Part shown: positions 20,502 through 30,642 of the stretch, one piece after another
Numbering within the stretch: the first letter of the stretch is position 1
How the letters are laid out: each line of letters begins with the position of its first letter
Assembly: GCF_900100365.1 (NCBI RefSeq)
Contig: NZ_FNKU01000001.1
Coordinates: 62,001 to 126,000 of the forward strand
Origin: Pseudomonas cannabina
Lineage (GTDB): Bacteria > Pseudomonadota > Gammaproteobacteria > Pseudomonadales > Pseudomonadaceae
Reading direction: 5' to 3'
DNA length: 64,000 nucleotides
Position numbers and translations under genes: made by a program
Notes under the pieces: model-generated
What the model saw: only the letters and a program-made list of their open reading frames with translations
What the model was told of the DNA's origin: nothing
Databases searched by the model: none

Positions 20502-21416
20502 TTAGATAAGTCCGAGCCTGCCGAGCTCGATCTGCGCGCTGAGCGCGTCGTTGGCGAGGGTAAAGCCAGCTATCTCGCTTGCCTGTACGAGCAAATCGGC
20601 TTTATGGATCTGTACCGTTGGTCCTCCGAGCACAACCGGGCAGGTAATATTGGCCAGCAGACGCGGTAACTGGGCGACGTTCAGCGCTTTGCTGGAGTAC
20701 AGCAGGATGCCGCGCGGCTTCAGGTATTCGGCGGCCAGCGCCAGTTCACCGACCGGTAGCGGCCAGTCGAACACTTCCACCGGACAATCAGCGCTGCTGA
20801 CCAGCCACGCCGCGAGCCACAGATGCGGTTCGAGCGGCAGATCGGACTGATTGACCAGCAGCAACGGGCTGCCACTGAGCTGGCGATTGTTGTGATAGAT
20901 CCGCGCGCCGAACTTGCTGCGCAGCCAGGAATAGAAAAACGTGCGCTCCAGTTGTGCGCCGAACTTGCCTTGCCAGCGTTGTTCCAGCTCGGCCAGCAGG
21001 GGCAGCAACAGTTGTTCACAGAGCGTGCGCGGCGGGTACAGCGCCATGGCCTGATTGAATACGTCATCCACACGACGTTCGGCCAGTTCGCCAATGGCCA
21101 CCAGCAAGGTCTGACGCAGGGCGTCCCAGTCGTTGGTCGGGGGCAGGGCGTCTGCACGGTTGTCGTCAATCAGGGTTTTGACCTGGCTAACGGACACGCC
21201 ACGGTTGAGCCAGGTGAGGATCTTCATGACCCGCTGGACGTGTTCGTCCGAGTACAGCCGGTGCCCCTTGGCTGTGCGGTGCGGGACGATCAGGCCATAA
21301 CGGCGCTCCCAGGCGCGCAGGGTGACGGCGTTGACGCCGGTCTGCCGTGCCACTTCCCGGATCGGCAGCCAGTCGCCTGGCAGCTCAGGATCGGTGTCTG
21401 TTTCTGCTTCATTCAT
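20502..21416 (-). CDS. MerR-family regulator of the LitR/CarH class with degenerate B12-site
   Basis: The 304-residue protein has an N-terminal MerR helix-turn-helix (LPIREVARQTGVNAVTLRAWERRYG). It also has a C-terminal region of the cobalamin-binding architecture seen in CarH and LitR. The W-x9-EH motif that contacts adenosylcobalamin in CarH is not preserved (W...LERTF). A histidine in LEPH lines up with the axial-ligand region, but the following EIG is LWL. That fits the B12-independent class II LitR proteins of pseudomonads (PplR type, from memory). It probably represses its own operon in the dark through the boxes at 22406-22479. Confidence 0.88.
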   Translation of the reverse strand: MNEAETDTDPELPGDWLPIREVARQTGVNAVTLRAWERRYGLIVPHRTAKGHRLYSDEHVQRVMKILTWLNRGVSVSQVKTLIDDNRADALPPTNDWDALRQTLLVAIGELAERRVDDVFNQAMALYPPRTLCEQLLLPLLAELEQRWQGKFGAQLERTFFYSWLRSKFGARIYHNNRQLSGSPLLLVNQSDLPLEPHLWLAAWLVSSADCPVEVFDWPLPVGELALAAEYLKPRGILLYSSKALNVAQLPRLLANITCPVVLGGPTVQIHKADLLVQASEIAGFTLANDALSAQIELGRLGLI

Positions 21417-21421
21417 GAGTA

Positions 21422-22384
21422 TCAAATCGCATTTCGCAGGCTGAGATTTTCTGGATGGGGTTGCATGTACACCTGAAGCGCCACATACGGGTCCGGGTGT
21501 TGGCGAAAATGATGCTTGAGCAAGGTCAGCGGCACGATCAGCGGCACGATGCCTTGATGGTACTGGCTGATCACTTGCTGGATTTCCTGTTTGTCTTCGC
21601 TGCTGATGGTCTGCTTGAGGTAACCGCACAGGTGCTGCAAGACATTGGTGTGGGTGCTGCGCGTGGCGCATTTTTTCAGCGCCGCCATCAGCTCGCTGAA
21701 ATACTGCGGGGCGATCTCGTTCGGATCGCTGCGCCCCATGCTGCCGAGCATTTTGCCCAGTGCCTTGTACTGCACCGGATCGTTGGCCATCAGCTGGTAT
21801 TTGTAACGCGAATGGAATTCGGTCAGGGCGCGGCGTGTGATGCCGTCTTTCAACAGTTGTTGCCAGGCGGCATAAGCGAACACGCGGGTCACGAAGTTTT
21901 CGCGCAACACCGCGTCATTGAGACGGCCGTCCTCCTCGACAGGCAGGTTCGGATGACGCTCGCAAAACGCCTGCGCGTAGATACCGCGCCCGCCGCCATC
22001 GACTGGCGCACCGTTTTCACGGTAGACCTTGACCCGCTCAAGACCGCACGATGGGGATTTCTGCATGAAGATATAGCCACAGATATCGCCCAGCTCATCG
22101 GCCATCTGTGCGCCGTATTCCGCCAGGGCTTCGGTCACATCCAGGTCGCGATTGACCGTGCCCAGCGCTTTAGGATTCTCGGCATCACCGACCAGCCTGA
22201 TTGGCTCCCGCGGGATGCCCATGCCGATGGCGACTTCCGGGCACGCCTGGACGAAATCGAAATACTTGCTCAATGCCTGCGTACACAAATGAGATTCCTT
22301 GTGTCCGCCATTGAAACGAACTTCGGCACCCATCAGACAGGCACTGATACCGAGTTTGAGTTTTTCGCTTGCAGGCATTGGCAT
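21422..22384 (-). CDS. DUF523 and DUF1722 (YbgA-like) fusion protein
   Basis: The 320-residue protein combines DUF523 (Cys16 in ISACLMG, then CPEVAIGMGIPREPI and KSPSCGLERVKVY) with a C-terminal DUF1722/YbgA domain (FHSRYKYQLMANDPVQYKALG). The conserved Cys pair of DUF523 suggests metal or redox chemistry. YbgA-like genes sit next to photolyase genes in many bacteria, which hints at a link to light damage, but the activity is unknown. It is the first gene of the operon. Confidence 0.9.
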   Translation of the reverse strand: MPMPASEKLKLGISACLMGAEVRFNGGHKESHLCTQALSKYFDFVQACPEVAIGMGIPREPIRLVGDAENPKALGTVNRDLDVTEALAEYGAQMADELGDICGYIFMQKSPSCGLERVKVYRENGAPVDGGGRGIYAQAFCERHPNLPVEEDGRLNDAVLRENFVTRVFAYAAWQQLLKDGITRRALTEFHSRYKYQLMANDPVQYKALGKMLGSMGRSDPNEIAPQYFSELMAALKKCATRSTHTNVLQHLCGYLKQTISSEDKQEIQQVISQYHQGIVPLIVPLTLLKHHFRQHPDPYVALQVYMQPHPENLSLRNAI

Positions 22385-22405
22385 CCGTTACCTCTACAGA
22401 AGACT

Positions 22406-22429
22406 TGTACAGATTAACTGTGCTGTACA
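22406..22429. promoter_or_regulatory. LitR/CarH-type operator box 1
   Basis: The sequence is TGTACA, exactly 12 bases, then TGTACA. It matches the T(G/A)TACA-N12-TGTACA consensus I recall for LitR-class regulators. It lies just downstream of the -10 element of the DUF523 promoter, where bound repressor would block transcription. Confidence 0.85.
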
Positions 22430-22439
22430 ACTTGTCCTC

Positions 22440-22467
22440 ATCATAGGGGGATAGGTGTACAAGTCAA
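22440..22467 (-). promoter_or_regulatory. Predicted sigma-70 promoter of the DUF523-merR-phrB operon
   Basis: On the minus strand TTGACT (22467-22462) and TATGAT (22445-22440) are separated by 16 bases. The -35 element lies inside LitR-type box 2, and box 1 begins about 10 bases after the -10. This is a classic repressor layout. Confidence 0.7.
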
Positions 22468-22479
22468 ATTCTTTGTAGA
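22456..22479. promoter_or_regulatory. LitR/CarH-type operator box 2
   Basis: The sequence is TGTACA, 12 bases, then TGTAGA, one mismatch to the perfect box. It covers the -35 of the operon promoter. Two boxes flanking one promoter suggest cooperative repression by a multimeric MerR-type protein. Confidence 0.78.
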
Positions 22480-22698
22480 GGGTTTTAAAGGCTGCTCCCA
22501 ACGATTCTCATGTCAATGCCAATGCGTTGGCATTATCTGGAATGGGTTGGATAGGTTCCGCATCACATCTGTGCTGCAACACAACGTCATGCCTTGTCCG
22601 CAGTCACTGCACATAAAAGAAAGCGCTTTTTTATCACGATGATCACGATGATACTGACGACGCAGAGTGTGACGTAAGTGACGGCTGAGCTCTGGCGC

Positions 22699-22858
22699 TG
22701 ATCCGGGGGATGCGAGGCAGGACGCCGAGCAAGCCGCACCGGGCCAAGGATGGCCCGTTGCGGCGGCCCCCGGATCAGTGACAGGGCGAAGGAACCCGAC
22801 GAAGTCGGGCCGGAAACGGAGCCAGGGGGTTTGGTTACTTTGGCCCCATCAAAGTAAC
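22699..22858. other. Structured non-coding block with four perfect or near-perfect hairpins
   Basis: In order I see TGATCCGGGGG pairing with CCCCCGGATCA (22699-22709 with 22767-22777), GGGCC/GGCCC nested inside it (22741-22756), CCCGAC-GAA-GTCGGG (22796-22810), and GTTACTTTG/CAAAGTAAC (22834-22858). No credible open reading frame with a ribosome-binding site is present in 22480-23010. I recall comparable blocks recurring between genes in pseudomonads and being annotated as tiny hypothetical proteins. Here it separates the operon promoter from the TIGR02450 gene. Confidence 0.6.
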
Positions 22859-22920
22859 TCGCCGAGGGGCGAAAAGGTGACTCAAGTCGAGCCGGAATCT
22901 CACTGATTCGCAGAACTGTG

Positions 22921-22966
22921 TGACGCAGAGCGTCACGAACTGCGTGCCGACGCGGAGCGTCGGCAC
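22921..22966 (+). repeat. Two-stem repeat, family B, copy 1
   Basis: Stem 1 is TGACGCAGAGCGTCA, then the 8-base spacer CGAACTGC. Stem 2 has arms GTGCCGACGC and GCGTCGGCAC around GGA, followed by GATAG. The same layout and spacing recur at 30460, 30536 (inverted), 37201 and 63717 (inverted). Confidence 0.85.
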
Positions 22967-23021
22967 GATAGTCACGGGCAGAAGCCGCATTTTTCGGCTC
23001 ATCCGTCCGTGTGGGTAGCGC

Positions 23022-24291
<1,270 letters not shown>

Positions 24292-24497
24292 AGTTGCAGA
24301 GGATTTAGCGTCTGTGCAGTGAGTCACATTGCTACCCACAGGGTCGAACCGATCAGTCATTCGGTCGGCACCGCCAAAAGCGGCGACCTGTTCAGGTCTG
24401 GCCTATGGTTCAGCGAACAGTTTCTTTTTCCTGACTGGCAAACTGTTTAAAAATAAGACTACCCAATTGTCATGCACGCCACGCGAGGTTACCTGCC

Positions 24498-25400
24498 ATG
24501 CACATATTGCTGACCGGTGGTACTGGTTTGATCGGAAGAGCGCTTTGTCGTCTGTGGTCGGCCCAGGGTCATGAGCTGACCGTGTGGAGTCGTCAGCCCG
24601 CTGATGTGGCCGAACTGTGCGGCCCGACTGTGCGCGGCATTGCCCGTCTCGACGAGTTGGGCGAGCAGCCGGTGGATGCCATCATCAACTTGGCCGGTGC
24701 GCCGATTGCGGACCGACCATGGACGCGCAAGCGCCGACTGTTGTTGTGGGAAAGCCGTATCGGTCTGACCGAGCAAGTGCTGACCTGGTTGAGCAATCGT
24801 GCGCAAAAGCCCGCGCTGATGATTTCCGGCTCTGCGGTCGGTTGGTACGGCGACAGCAGCGAGCGCGAGATCGACGAGACTTCGCCGCCCGCCAAGGAAG
24901 ACTTCGCCAGCCAGCTGTGCAACGCCTGGGAAGAAACCGCGCAACGTGCCGAAGCCCAAGGCGTGCGTGTCGTGTTGCTGCGCACCGGTCTGGTGTTGTC
25001 GGACCGTGGCGGTTTTTTGCAACGCCTGCTACCGCCTTTCAAGTTCGGTATGGGCGGCCCGATTGGCAGTGGTCGGCAGTGGATGCCGTGGATTCACATT
25101 CAGGATCAAATCGCCGCGATTGATTTTCTGTTGAATCTGAATGAAGCAAAGGGTCCTTATAATGTCTGTGCGCCGTCACCCGTGCGCAATCGCCAGTTTG
25201 CCAAGACACTGGCAGGCATTTTGCGTCGGCCTGCCTTCATGCCCATGCCTGCGCTGGCACTGAAAGCGCTGCTGGGCGAATTGTCGGTCTTGCTGTTGGG
25301 CGGCCAGCGCGCCCGGCCGGCACGTTTGCAGCAGGCCGGTTTCACCTTTAAATACACCGAACTCGATACCGCCCTGCAGGATTTGCTGGGTCGCCACTGA
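24498..25400 (+). CDS. TIGR01777-family NAD-dependent epimerase (YfcH/SDR39U1-like)
   Basis: The 300-residue protein opens [17 protein letters not shown], an extended-SDR nucleotide motif, and has [22 protein letters not shown] and VLLRTGLVL, typical of the YfcH family. A C-terminal DUF1731 region follows. A GAGG site precedes ATG 24498. It is 23 bases upstream of hemH. The substrate is unknown. Confidence 0.9.
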   Translation: MHILLTGGTGLIGRALCRLWSAQGHELTVWSRQPADVAELCGPTVRGIARLDELGEQPVDAIINLAGAPIADRPWTRKRRLLLWESRIGLTEQVLTWLSNRAQKPALMISGSAVGWYGDSSEREIDETSPPAKEDFASQLCNAWEETAQRAEAQGVRVVLLRTGLVLSDRGGFLQRLLPPFKFGMGGPIGSGRQWMPWIHIQDQIAAIDFLLNLNEAKGPYNVCAPSPVRNRQFAKTLAGILRRPAFMPMPALALKALLGELSVLLLGGQRARPARLQQAGFTFKYTELDTALQDLLGRH

Positions 25401-25423
25401 AAGCCATTGAAATAGGATGTTGC

Positions 25424-26446
25424 ATGACCGATCACGCTTTGTTGCTGGTCAATCTGGGTTCACCTGCTTCTACTCAAGTGGCAGATGTGCGCAGTTACCT
25501 GAACCAGTTCCTGATGGACCCGTATGTGATCGACCTGCCATGGCCCGTGCGCAGGCTGCTGGTGTCGTTGATTCTGATCAAACGGCCCGAACAGTCTGCC
25601 CATGCCTATGCGTCTATCTGGTGGGACGAAGGTTCGCCGCTGGTGGTGCTGAGCAAGCGTCTTCAGGCTGCGGTGAAAAAGGAGTGGTTGTTCGGGCCGG
25701 TAGAGCTGGCGATGCGTTATGGCGAGCCGTCTATTGAAACCGTGCTTACGCGTCTGGCGGAGCAGGGCTTCAAGAAAGTCACCCTGGCCCCTTTGTATCC
25801 GCAGTTTGCCGACAGCACGGTGACCACCGTCATCGAGGAAGCCAAGCGCGTCGTGCGCGCCAAATCGCTGAAGATGCAGTTCTCGGTTCTACAGCCCTTC
25901 TACGATCAGCCTGAGTATTTGAGTGCACTGGTCGAAAGCGTGCGCCCGCATCTGGAGCAACCTTACGATCACCTCCTGCTGAGTTTTCACGGCTTGCCCG
26001 AGCGGCATTTGCACAAGCTCGACCCGACCGGCAAGCACTGCCTCAAGGACGACTGCTGCATGACCGCGCCGGCCGAAGTGCTCGCCACCTGCTACCGCGC
26101 GCAGTGCATACAGTCGGCTGCGGCGTTCGCCAAACGCATGGGCATTCCAGATGGCAAATGGTCGGTGTCGTTCCAGTCGCGTCTGGGACGTGCCAAGTGG
26201 ATCGAACCGTATACCGAAGCGCGCCTGGACGAACTGGCAGCGCAGGGCGTGAAAAAGCTGTTGGTCATGTGCCCTGCGTTCGTGGCGGACTGCATCGAAA
26301 CGCTGGAAGAAATCGGCGACCGCGGTGCCGAACAGTTCAAGGAAGCGGGCGGCGAGGAGCTGATACTGGTGCCGTGCCTGAACGATGATCCGAACTGGGC
26401 AAAAGAACTGAGCCGACTGTGCGAGCGAGCGCCGTTGATGCTGTAA
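25424..26446 (+). CDS. hemH: Ferrochelatase
   Basis: HemH inserts Fe2+ into protoporphyrin IX. The 340-residue protein starts [16 protein letters not shown]. It has the conserved [12 protein letters not shown] with the metal-binding His, and [16 protein letters not shown] near the C-terminus with the acidic partner. The KHCLKDDCC stretch carries several Cys residues, but a 2Fe-2S cluster cannot be assigned. It is tandem with the TIGR01777 gene and probably co-transcribed. Confidence 0.97.
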   Translation: MTDHALLLVNLGSPASTQVADVRSYLNQFLMDPYVIDLPWPVRRLLVSLILIKRPEQSAHAYASIWWDEGSPLVVLSKRLQAAVKKEWLFGPVELAMRYGEPSIETVLTRLAEQGFKKVTLAPLYPQFADSTVTTVIEEAKRVVRAKSLKMQFSVLQPFYDQPEYLSALVESVRPHLEQPYDHLLLSFHGLPERHLHKLDPTGKHCLKDDCCMTAPAEVLATCYRAQCIQSAAAFAKRMGIPDGKWSVSFQSRLGRAKWIEPYTEARLDELAAQGVKKLLVMCPAFVADCIETLEEIGDRGAEQFKEAGGEELILVPCLNDDPNWAKELSRLCERAPLML

Positions 26447-26460
26447 CACGCTGCACAGCG

Positions 26461-26620
26461 TTATACACAAGTGCGCTTTTGATTCTGGCCTGAGGCCGTG
26501 GGAGCGACCGGGGTGGCGATCGCATTGTTCGCGAAAGGGCCGGTATAATCGCTGAAAATGTGTCGTCTGAAATATTGTTTTCGCGAGCGAAGCGTCGCCC
26601 GGTCCGCTGCCACACAACGC
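26461..26620. repeat. REPIN-like intergenic repeat, family A, copy 2
   Basis: It shares the leader CGCTTTTGATTCTGGCC, GGGAGCGA, TTCGCGAAAGGGCC and the TCGTCTGAA spacer end with copy 1 at 13489, and reads in inverted form at 63786-63935. It lies between the convergent hemH and uraA genes. Confidence 0.85.
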
Positions 26621-26640
26621 GTTTCTGCCCGGAGGGCGTA

Positions 26641-26764
26641 GGAGCGGACTTGTCCGCGAAGGGTTGCGAAGCGGCCCTGAAACTGGTCACCTTGGCTGTA
26701 TCTGGTACACCGAGGCGGCTGGTTTTGCTGCCGGTTCCCGGCAGATCGCGGACAAGTCCGCTCC
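26641..26764. repeat. REPIN with perfect 19-base inverted arms
   Basis: GGAGCGGACTTGTCCGCGA at 26641-26659 is the exact inverse complement of 26746-26764, with 86 bases between. Each arm is itself a hairpin. This is the typical Pseudomonas REP doublet. Together with copy 2 of family A it fills the 371-base hemH-uraA gap; no gene is seen there. Confidence 0.88.
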
Positions 26765-26817
26765 CACAAAGGCTTGTGTATGACGGCGAGCACGGGGCGC
26801 TATCACTGCGCGACGCA

Positions 26818-28095
26818 TCAAGGCAACTGATCATCCGGCTTGTTGTTCTTCCAGCTGTCGTGCCCCGGCAAAATCAGGTTCAGGATGATCGCGGTGACGG
26901 CGCACAGGGCGATGCCTTTCAGGCCGAAGTCGTTCGGGCCGTTGCCGGTGCCGATCAGTACGCCGCCAATGCCGAACACCAGCGTTACCGAGACGATTAC
27001 CAGATTGCGTGCTTCGGCCAGATCGATCTTGTGGCGGATCAGCGTGTTCATGCCCACTGCTGCAATCGAGCCGAACAACAGGCACAGAATCCCGCCCATT
27101 ACCGGCACGGGAATGCTTTGCAGCAGCGCGCCGAACTTGCCGATGAATGCCAGGGTGATCGCAAAAAACGACGCCCAGATCATGATTTGCGGGTTGTAGT
27201 TCTTGGTCAGCATCACCGCGCCAGTGACTTCGGCGTAGGTGGTGTTCGGTGGGCCACCAAACAGGCCGGCGGCTGTGGTGGCAATGCCATCGCCAAACAG
27301 CGTGCGGTGCAGGCCAGGCTTTTTCAGGTAGTCGCGTCCGGTCACGCTGCCGACCGCAATTACGCCACCAATGTGCTCGATGGCCGGTGCCAGTGCCACC
27401 GGGACGATGAACAGAATCGCCTGCCAGTTGAATTCCGGTGCGGTGAAATGCGGAATGGCCAGCCAGGCCGCGTCGGCGATCTTCTGGGTATCAACCACGC
27501 CGAAGTAGAATAACAAAGCAAACCCCACCAGCACACCCGAGATGATCGGCACCAGACGGAAAATGCCTTTACCGAACACCGCCACGATCAAGGTCGTCAG
27601 CAATGCAGGCATCGAGATCAGCATGGCGGTCTGATAAGGAATCAGCTGCGCGCCATCCCCTGTCTTGCCCATCGCCATGTTGGCCGCAATCGGCGCCATG
27701 GCCAGACCGATCGAGATGATCACCGGCCCGATCACCACCGGCGGCAGCAAACGGTCGATAAACCCTGTGCCTTTGATCTTCACGGCCAGGCCAAGAAAAG
27801 TGTAAACGAAGCCCGCTGCCATCACGCCGCCCATGGTCGCGGCGAGGCCGAACTGGCCCTTTGCGAGAATGATCGGGGTGATGAATGCGAAGCTCGAAGC
27901 CAGAAACACCGGCACCTGACGGCCCGTGACAATCTGGAACAACAGCGTGCCGAGGCCTGCGGTAAACAGCGCGACGTTAGGATCGAGCCCGGTAATCAAC
28001 GGCATCAGCACCAGTGCGCCGAACGCCACGAAGAGCATTTGTGCACCGGAAAGGATCGTGCGCCACAGTGGATCGTTGAACTCCTGCTGCGTCAT
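26818..28095 (-). CDS. uraA: Uracil permease (NCS2 family)
   Basis: The 425-residue inner-membrane protein starts MTQQEFNDPLWRTILSGAQM. It carries the family signature around GGPPNTTYAEVTGAVMLTK and IEHIGGVIAVGSVTGRDY, with 12-14 hydrophobic segments. ATG 28095 lies 4 bases after the upp stop with AGGA upstream; the in-frame ATG at 28143 overlaps upp and is rejected. It imports uracil for the adjacent salvage enzyme. Confidence 0.95.
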   Translation of the reverse strand: MTQQEFNDPLWRTILSGAQMLFVAFGALVLMPLITGLDPNVALFTAGLGTLLFQIVTGRQVPVFLASSFAFITPIILAKGQFGLAATMGGVMAAGFVYTFLGLAVKIKGTGFIDRLLPPVVIGPVIISIGLAMAPIAANMAMGKTGDGAQLIPYQTAMLISMPALLTTLIVAVFGKGIFRLVPIISGVLVGFALLFYFGVVDTQKIADAAWLAIPHFTAPEFNWQAILFIVPVALAPAIEHIGGVIAVGSVTGRDYLKKPGLHRTLFGDGIATTAAGLFGGPPNTTYAEVTGAVMLTKNYNPQIMIWASFFAITLAFIGKFGALLQSIPVPVMGGILCLLFGSIAAVGMNTLIRHKIDLAEARNLVIVSVTLVFGIGGVLIGTGNGPNDFGLKGIALCAVTAIILNLILPGHDSWKNNKPDDQLP

Positions 28096-28099
28096 CGGG

Positions 28100-28738
28100 T
28101 TACGCGTCCTTCTGCTTGGTGCCGAAAATCTTGTCACCGGCATCGCCCAGGCCCGGAATGATGTAGCCGTGTTCGTTCAGACGCTCGTCGATGGAGGCGG
28201 TGTAGATCATCACATCCGGGTGGGCCTTTTCCACCGCAGCGATACCTTCCGGTGCCGCGACCAGCACCATGGCGCGGATTTCCTTGCAGCCTGCTTTCTT
28301 GAGCAGGTCGATGGTCGCAACCATAGAGCTGCCGGTGGCCAGCATCGGGTCAATGATCATGGCCAGACGCTCGTCGATCTCTGGAACCAGCTTCTCCAGA
28401 TACGTGTGCGCTTGCAGGGTTTCTTCATTGCGGGCCACGCCCACGGCACTGACCTTGGCGCCTGGAATCAGGCTGAGCACGCCGTCGAGCATGCCGATAC
28501 CGGCGCGCAGGATCGGCACAACGGTAATTTTCTTGCCGGCAATTTTCTCGACCGACACCGTACCGGCCCACCCCTGAATATCGTAGTTTTCCAGGGTAAG
28601 GTCAGCCGTCGCTTCATAAGTCAGCAGCGCACCAACTTCCTGAGCCAGCTCACGGAAATTCTTGGTGCTGATGTCGGCGCGGCGCATCAGACCGAGCTTG
28701 TGGCGGATCAGCGGGTGACGGATTTCACGAATGGGCAT
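28100..28738 (-). CDS. upp: Uracil phosphoribosyltransferase
   Basis: Upp makes UMP from uracil and PRPP. The 212-residue protein has the PRPP-binding motif [20 protein letters not shown], and the uracil-binding [12 protein letters not shown] end. It is the promoter-proximal gene of a upp-uraA operon. Confidence 0.97.
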   Translation of the reverse strand: MPIREIRHPLIRHKLGLMRRADISTKNFRELAQEVGALLTYEATADLTLENYDIQGWAGTVSVEKIAGKKITVVPILRAGIGMLDGVLSLIPGAKVSAVGVARNEETLQAHTYLEKLVPEIDERLAMIIDPMLATGSSMVATIDLLKKAGCKEIRAMVLVAAPEGIAAVEKAHPDVMIYTASIDERLNEHGYIIPGLGDAGDKIFGTKQKDA

Positions 28739-28945
28739 GGGGGAAAGCTCCAGCGGGGCAAAAAATCGGCCTAGGTTAATCTATTCAGCTGTTACTGTCT
28801 TAAAGCGCGTGCAGAATTGTCCTGAAGTGTCGACGTTCGCAGCTTTTAGAAGACACTCGCAACGTTAGTCCAGAATCGCTTGCTCTGGCTGGAACGGATG
28901 CGTACCTTTGCCCGCTTTTCTTGAACTGCCTTACTGGAGAGCGCC

Positions 28946-29503
28946 ATGTCCGCTGATCTCGAGCATATCCGTCAAATCATGCGCGAAGCTGACTGCCTGT
29001 ACACCGAGGCGGAAGTCGATGCAGCCATCGCCCGCGTGGGTGCGCAGATCAATGCCGAACTGGCCGATCGCAACCCTGTCGTGTTCTGCGTGATGAACGG
29101 TGGCCTGATTTTTTCGGGCAAACTGCTGACTCATCTGAACTTCCCGCTGGAAGCGTCGTACCTGCATGCAACGCGCTATCGCAATGAAACCACGGGCGGC
29201 GATCTGTTCTGGAAAGCCAAGCCTGAAGTCTCGTTCATCGACCGCGACGTGCTGATCATCGATGACATCCTCGATGAAGGCCACACCCTGGGCGCGATCA
29301 TCGACTTCTGCAAACACGCCGGTGCCCGCGCTGTGCACACCGCCGTGCTGATCGATAAAGACCACGACCGCAAGGCCCGCCCGGACCTGAAAGCCAACTA
29401 CGTAGGCCTGCCGTGCATCGACCGTTACATCTTCGGTTTCGGCATGGACTACAAAGGCTACTGGCGCAATGCTGCTGGCATCTATGCGGTCAAAGGGATG
29501 TAA
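28946..29503 (+). CDS. hpt: Hypoxanthine-guanine phosphoribosyltransferase
   Basis: The 185-residue protein salvages hypoxanthine and guanine to IMP and GMP. It has the PRPP loop VLIIDDILDEGHT near residue 105 and MNGGLIFSGKL in the N-terminal half. A GGAGAGCGCC site precedes the ATG. It is divergent from upp, so pyrimidine and purine salvage genes flank one 207-base promoter region. Confidence 0.95.
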   Translation: MSADLEHIRQIMREADCLYTEAEVDAAIARVGAQINAELADRNPVVFCVMNGGLIFSGKLLTHLNFPLEASYLHATRYRNETTGGDLFWKAKPEVSFIDRDVLIIDDILDEGHTLGAIIDFCKHAGARAVHTAVLIDKDHDRKARPDLKANYVGLPCIDRYIFGFGMDYKGYWRNAAGIYAVKGM

Positions 29504-29511
29504 GGCATTCT

Positions 29512-29544
29512 GACGGCCGCCTCCTGGAAAAGAGCGCGGCCGTC
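29512..29544 (+). terminator. Hairpin after hpt (terminator-like, no U-tract)
   Basis: GACGGCCGC pairs perfectly with GCGGCCGTC around a 15-base loop, 9 bases after the hpt stop. No run of T follows, so intrinsic termination would be weak. It may instead protect the 3' end. Confidence 0.5.
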
Positions 29545-29569
29545 AACTCGCCATTATCTGGAAAACCCA

Positions 29570-30073
29570 ATGAAATTATCGATTCCCGGCGCTCTGGCGT
29601 TGGTGCTGTTGTCTGGTCAGGCATTTGCGGCACCGACCGCGCCGGTGTCGGTCAGCCCGATGCACGATCAATACCTGCCACCCGACGACCTGAGCCTGCG
29701 TGAAGGTGCGCCGGAGCAGCAACAACTGATGCAGGTCACCGAATACACCATCGTTGCAGGGAATCAGCGGCAGTCCAGCCAGCAGCCGATCCCGGTCACT
29801 TCGCCGTTGTCGCTGCGACTCAAGGGCAAGTCGTTGAACAAAGGCGCGTCGATTTCGCAGGTGCTGGTGCATTTTGATGGCGGCGAAAGCAAAAGCCTGA
29901 AAAAGCCGACCTACGACGAGGCATCACGCACCCTGACGCTTTATTACCCGCTGTCCCAGTATCGGGTGCTGGTCGACCTGTTGCGCAATGAGAGGGTGTA
30001 TTGCCAGTACCTGAGCTACGCCAACGGTCACATCTGGGCCGATCTGCATGCCACCTCTGCACATGCGCGTTGA
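29570..30073 (+). CDS. Conserved hypothetical secreted protein
   Basis: The 167-residue protein has a clear signal peptide (MKLSIPGALALVLLSGQAFAAP) and no lipobox. The mature part begins with a Pro- and Gln-rich stretch and continues into a beta-rich region with VLVHFDGGESKSL and LTLYYPLSQYRVLVDLL. An equivalent gene lies between hpt and the PA4642-like gene in other pseudomonads, as far as I recall. I cannot assign a function. Confidence 0.8.
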   Translation: MKLSIPGALALVLLSGQAFAAPTAPVSVSPMHDQYLPPDDLSLREGAPEQQQLMQVTEYTIVAGNQRQSSQQPIPVTSPLSLRLKGKSLNKGASISQVLVHFDGGESKSLKKPTYDEASRTLTLYYPLSQYRVLVDLLRNERVYCQYLSYANGHIWADLHATSAHAR

Positions 30074-30139
30074 GCCCTGCGCTCGCTGAGGGTTAAACTG
30101 CCCGCCCGTGAAAGTGTCTGCGACAAGCTGGAGCCTGTA

Positions 30140-30427
30140 ATGCGTAAAGACAAGAAGCAGTTGATTGGGGATGAGATCGGCGACGAGCAGATCAAGTTGT
30201 TCCTCAACTTCGAGCCGTATGATGCTACCTCGCCGTCGCTACACAAACTGATCAAGGCCTACCGTGGCCTGCGCATCAACGATTTCGAGCGCTTTCTGGT
30301 GTTCTTCAAGGAAGCCGGCCACGACTTCGATGGCAAAGACGAGCACGGCAACGACTTCATCGCCCTGATCAAGGATCAGCGCAACGCCGATGAATACATC
30401 GAACTGATTGAAAAAGCCCGTACGTAA
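30140..30427 (+). CDS. PA4642-family small acidic protein
   Basis: The 95-residue soluble protein starts MRKDKKQLIGDEIGDEQIKLF and is rich in Asp, Glu and Lys. It has FLVFFKEAGHDFDGKDEHGND in the middle and a helical end ADEYIELIEKART. It is conserved next to hpt in pseudomonads and is uncharacterised. It has neither a signal peptide nor membrane segments. Confidence 0.85.
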   Translation: MRKDKKQLIGDEIGDEQIKLFLNFEPYDATSPSLHKLIKAYRGLRINDFERFLVFFKEAGHDFDGKDEHGNDFIALIKDQRNADEYIELIEKART

Positions 30428-30459
30428 TTATCGTGTCAATGCATCGCATTGCCAGAGCT

Positions 30460-30581
30460 GGACGCAGAGCGTCCGGAACTGCATTCCCACGCGAGCGTGA
30501 GGAACGAACGATAGGCGCACCAGAGAACATCTATCGTGCCAATGCTCCGCGTTGGCATGCATTTCGTGACGCTCTGCGTCA
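30460..30581. repeat. Two-stem repeat, family B, copies 2 (+) and 3 (inverted)
   Basis: Copy 2 has stem 1 GGACGCAGAGCGTCC at 30460-30474, spacer GGAACTGC and stem 2 TTCCCACGC/GCGTGAGGAA. Copy 3 is reversed: stem 2 GTGCCAATGC/GCGTTGGCAT at 30536-30558, spacer GCATTTCG, stem 1 TGACGCTCTGCGTCA at 30567-30581. Between the PA4642-like gene and the ABC permease no gene is visible in 30428-30642. Confidence 0.85.
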
Positions 30582-30642
30582 CACATCTACGCTGCACCGC
30601 ATGTCCGGGGTTGGACGCAGAGCGTGAGGACGAAAGCTGCAG

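Noticed and set aside
20502..21671. N-terminal extension of the MerR regulator to ATG 21671
   Set aside because: The extra 85 codons overlap the DUF523/DUF1722 gene and translate into low-similarity Arg/Pro-rich sequence. ATG 21416 starts the MerR domain at the usual distance.
22480..23010. CRISPR array suspected from the repeated hairpins upstream of the TIGR02450 gene
   Set aside because: The repeats differ from each other, have no regular spacers and no cas genes nearby; they are REP-type and structured non-coding elements.
30433..30627. 64-codon plus-strand frame after the PA4642-like gene
   Set aside because: It is entirely made of the inverted family B repeats and has no ribosome-binding site.
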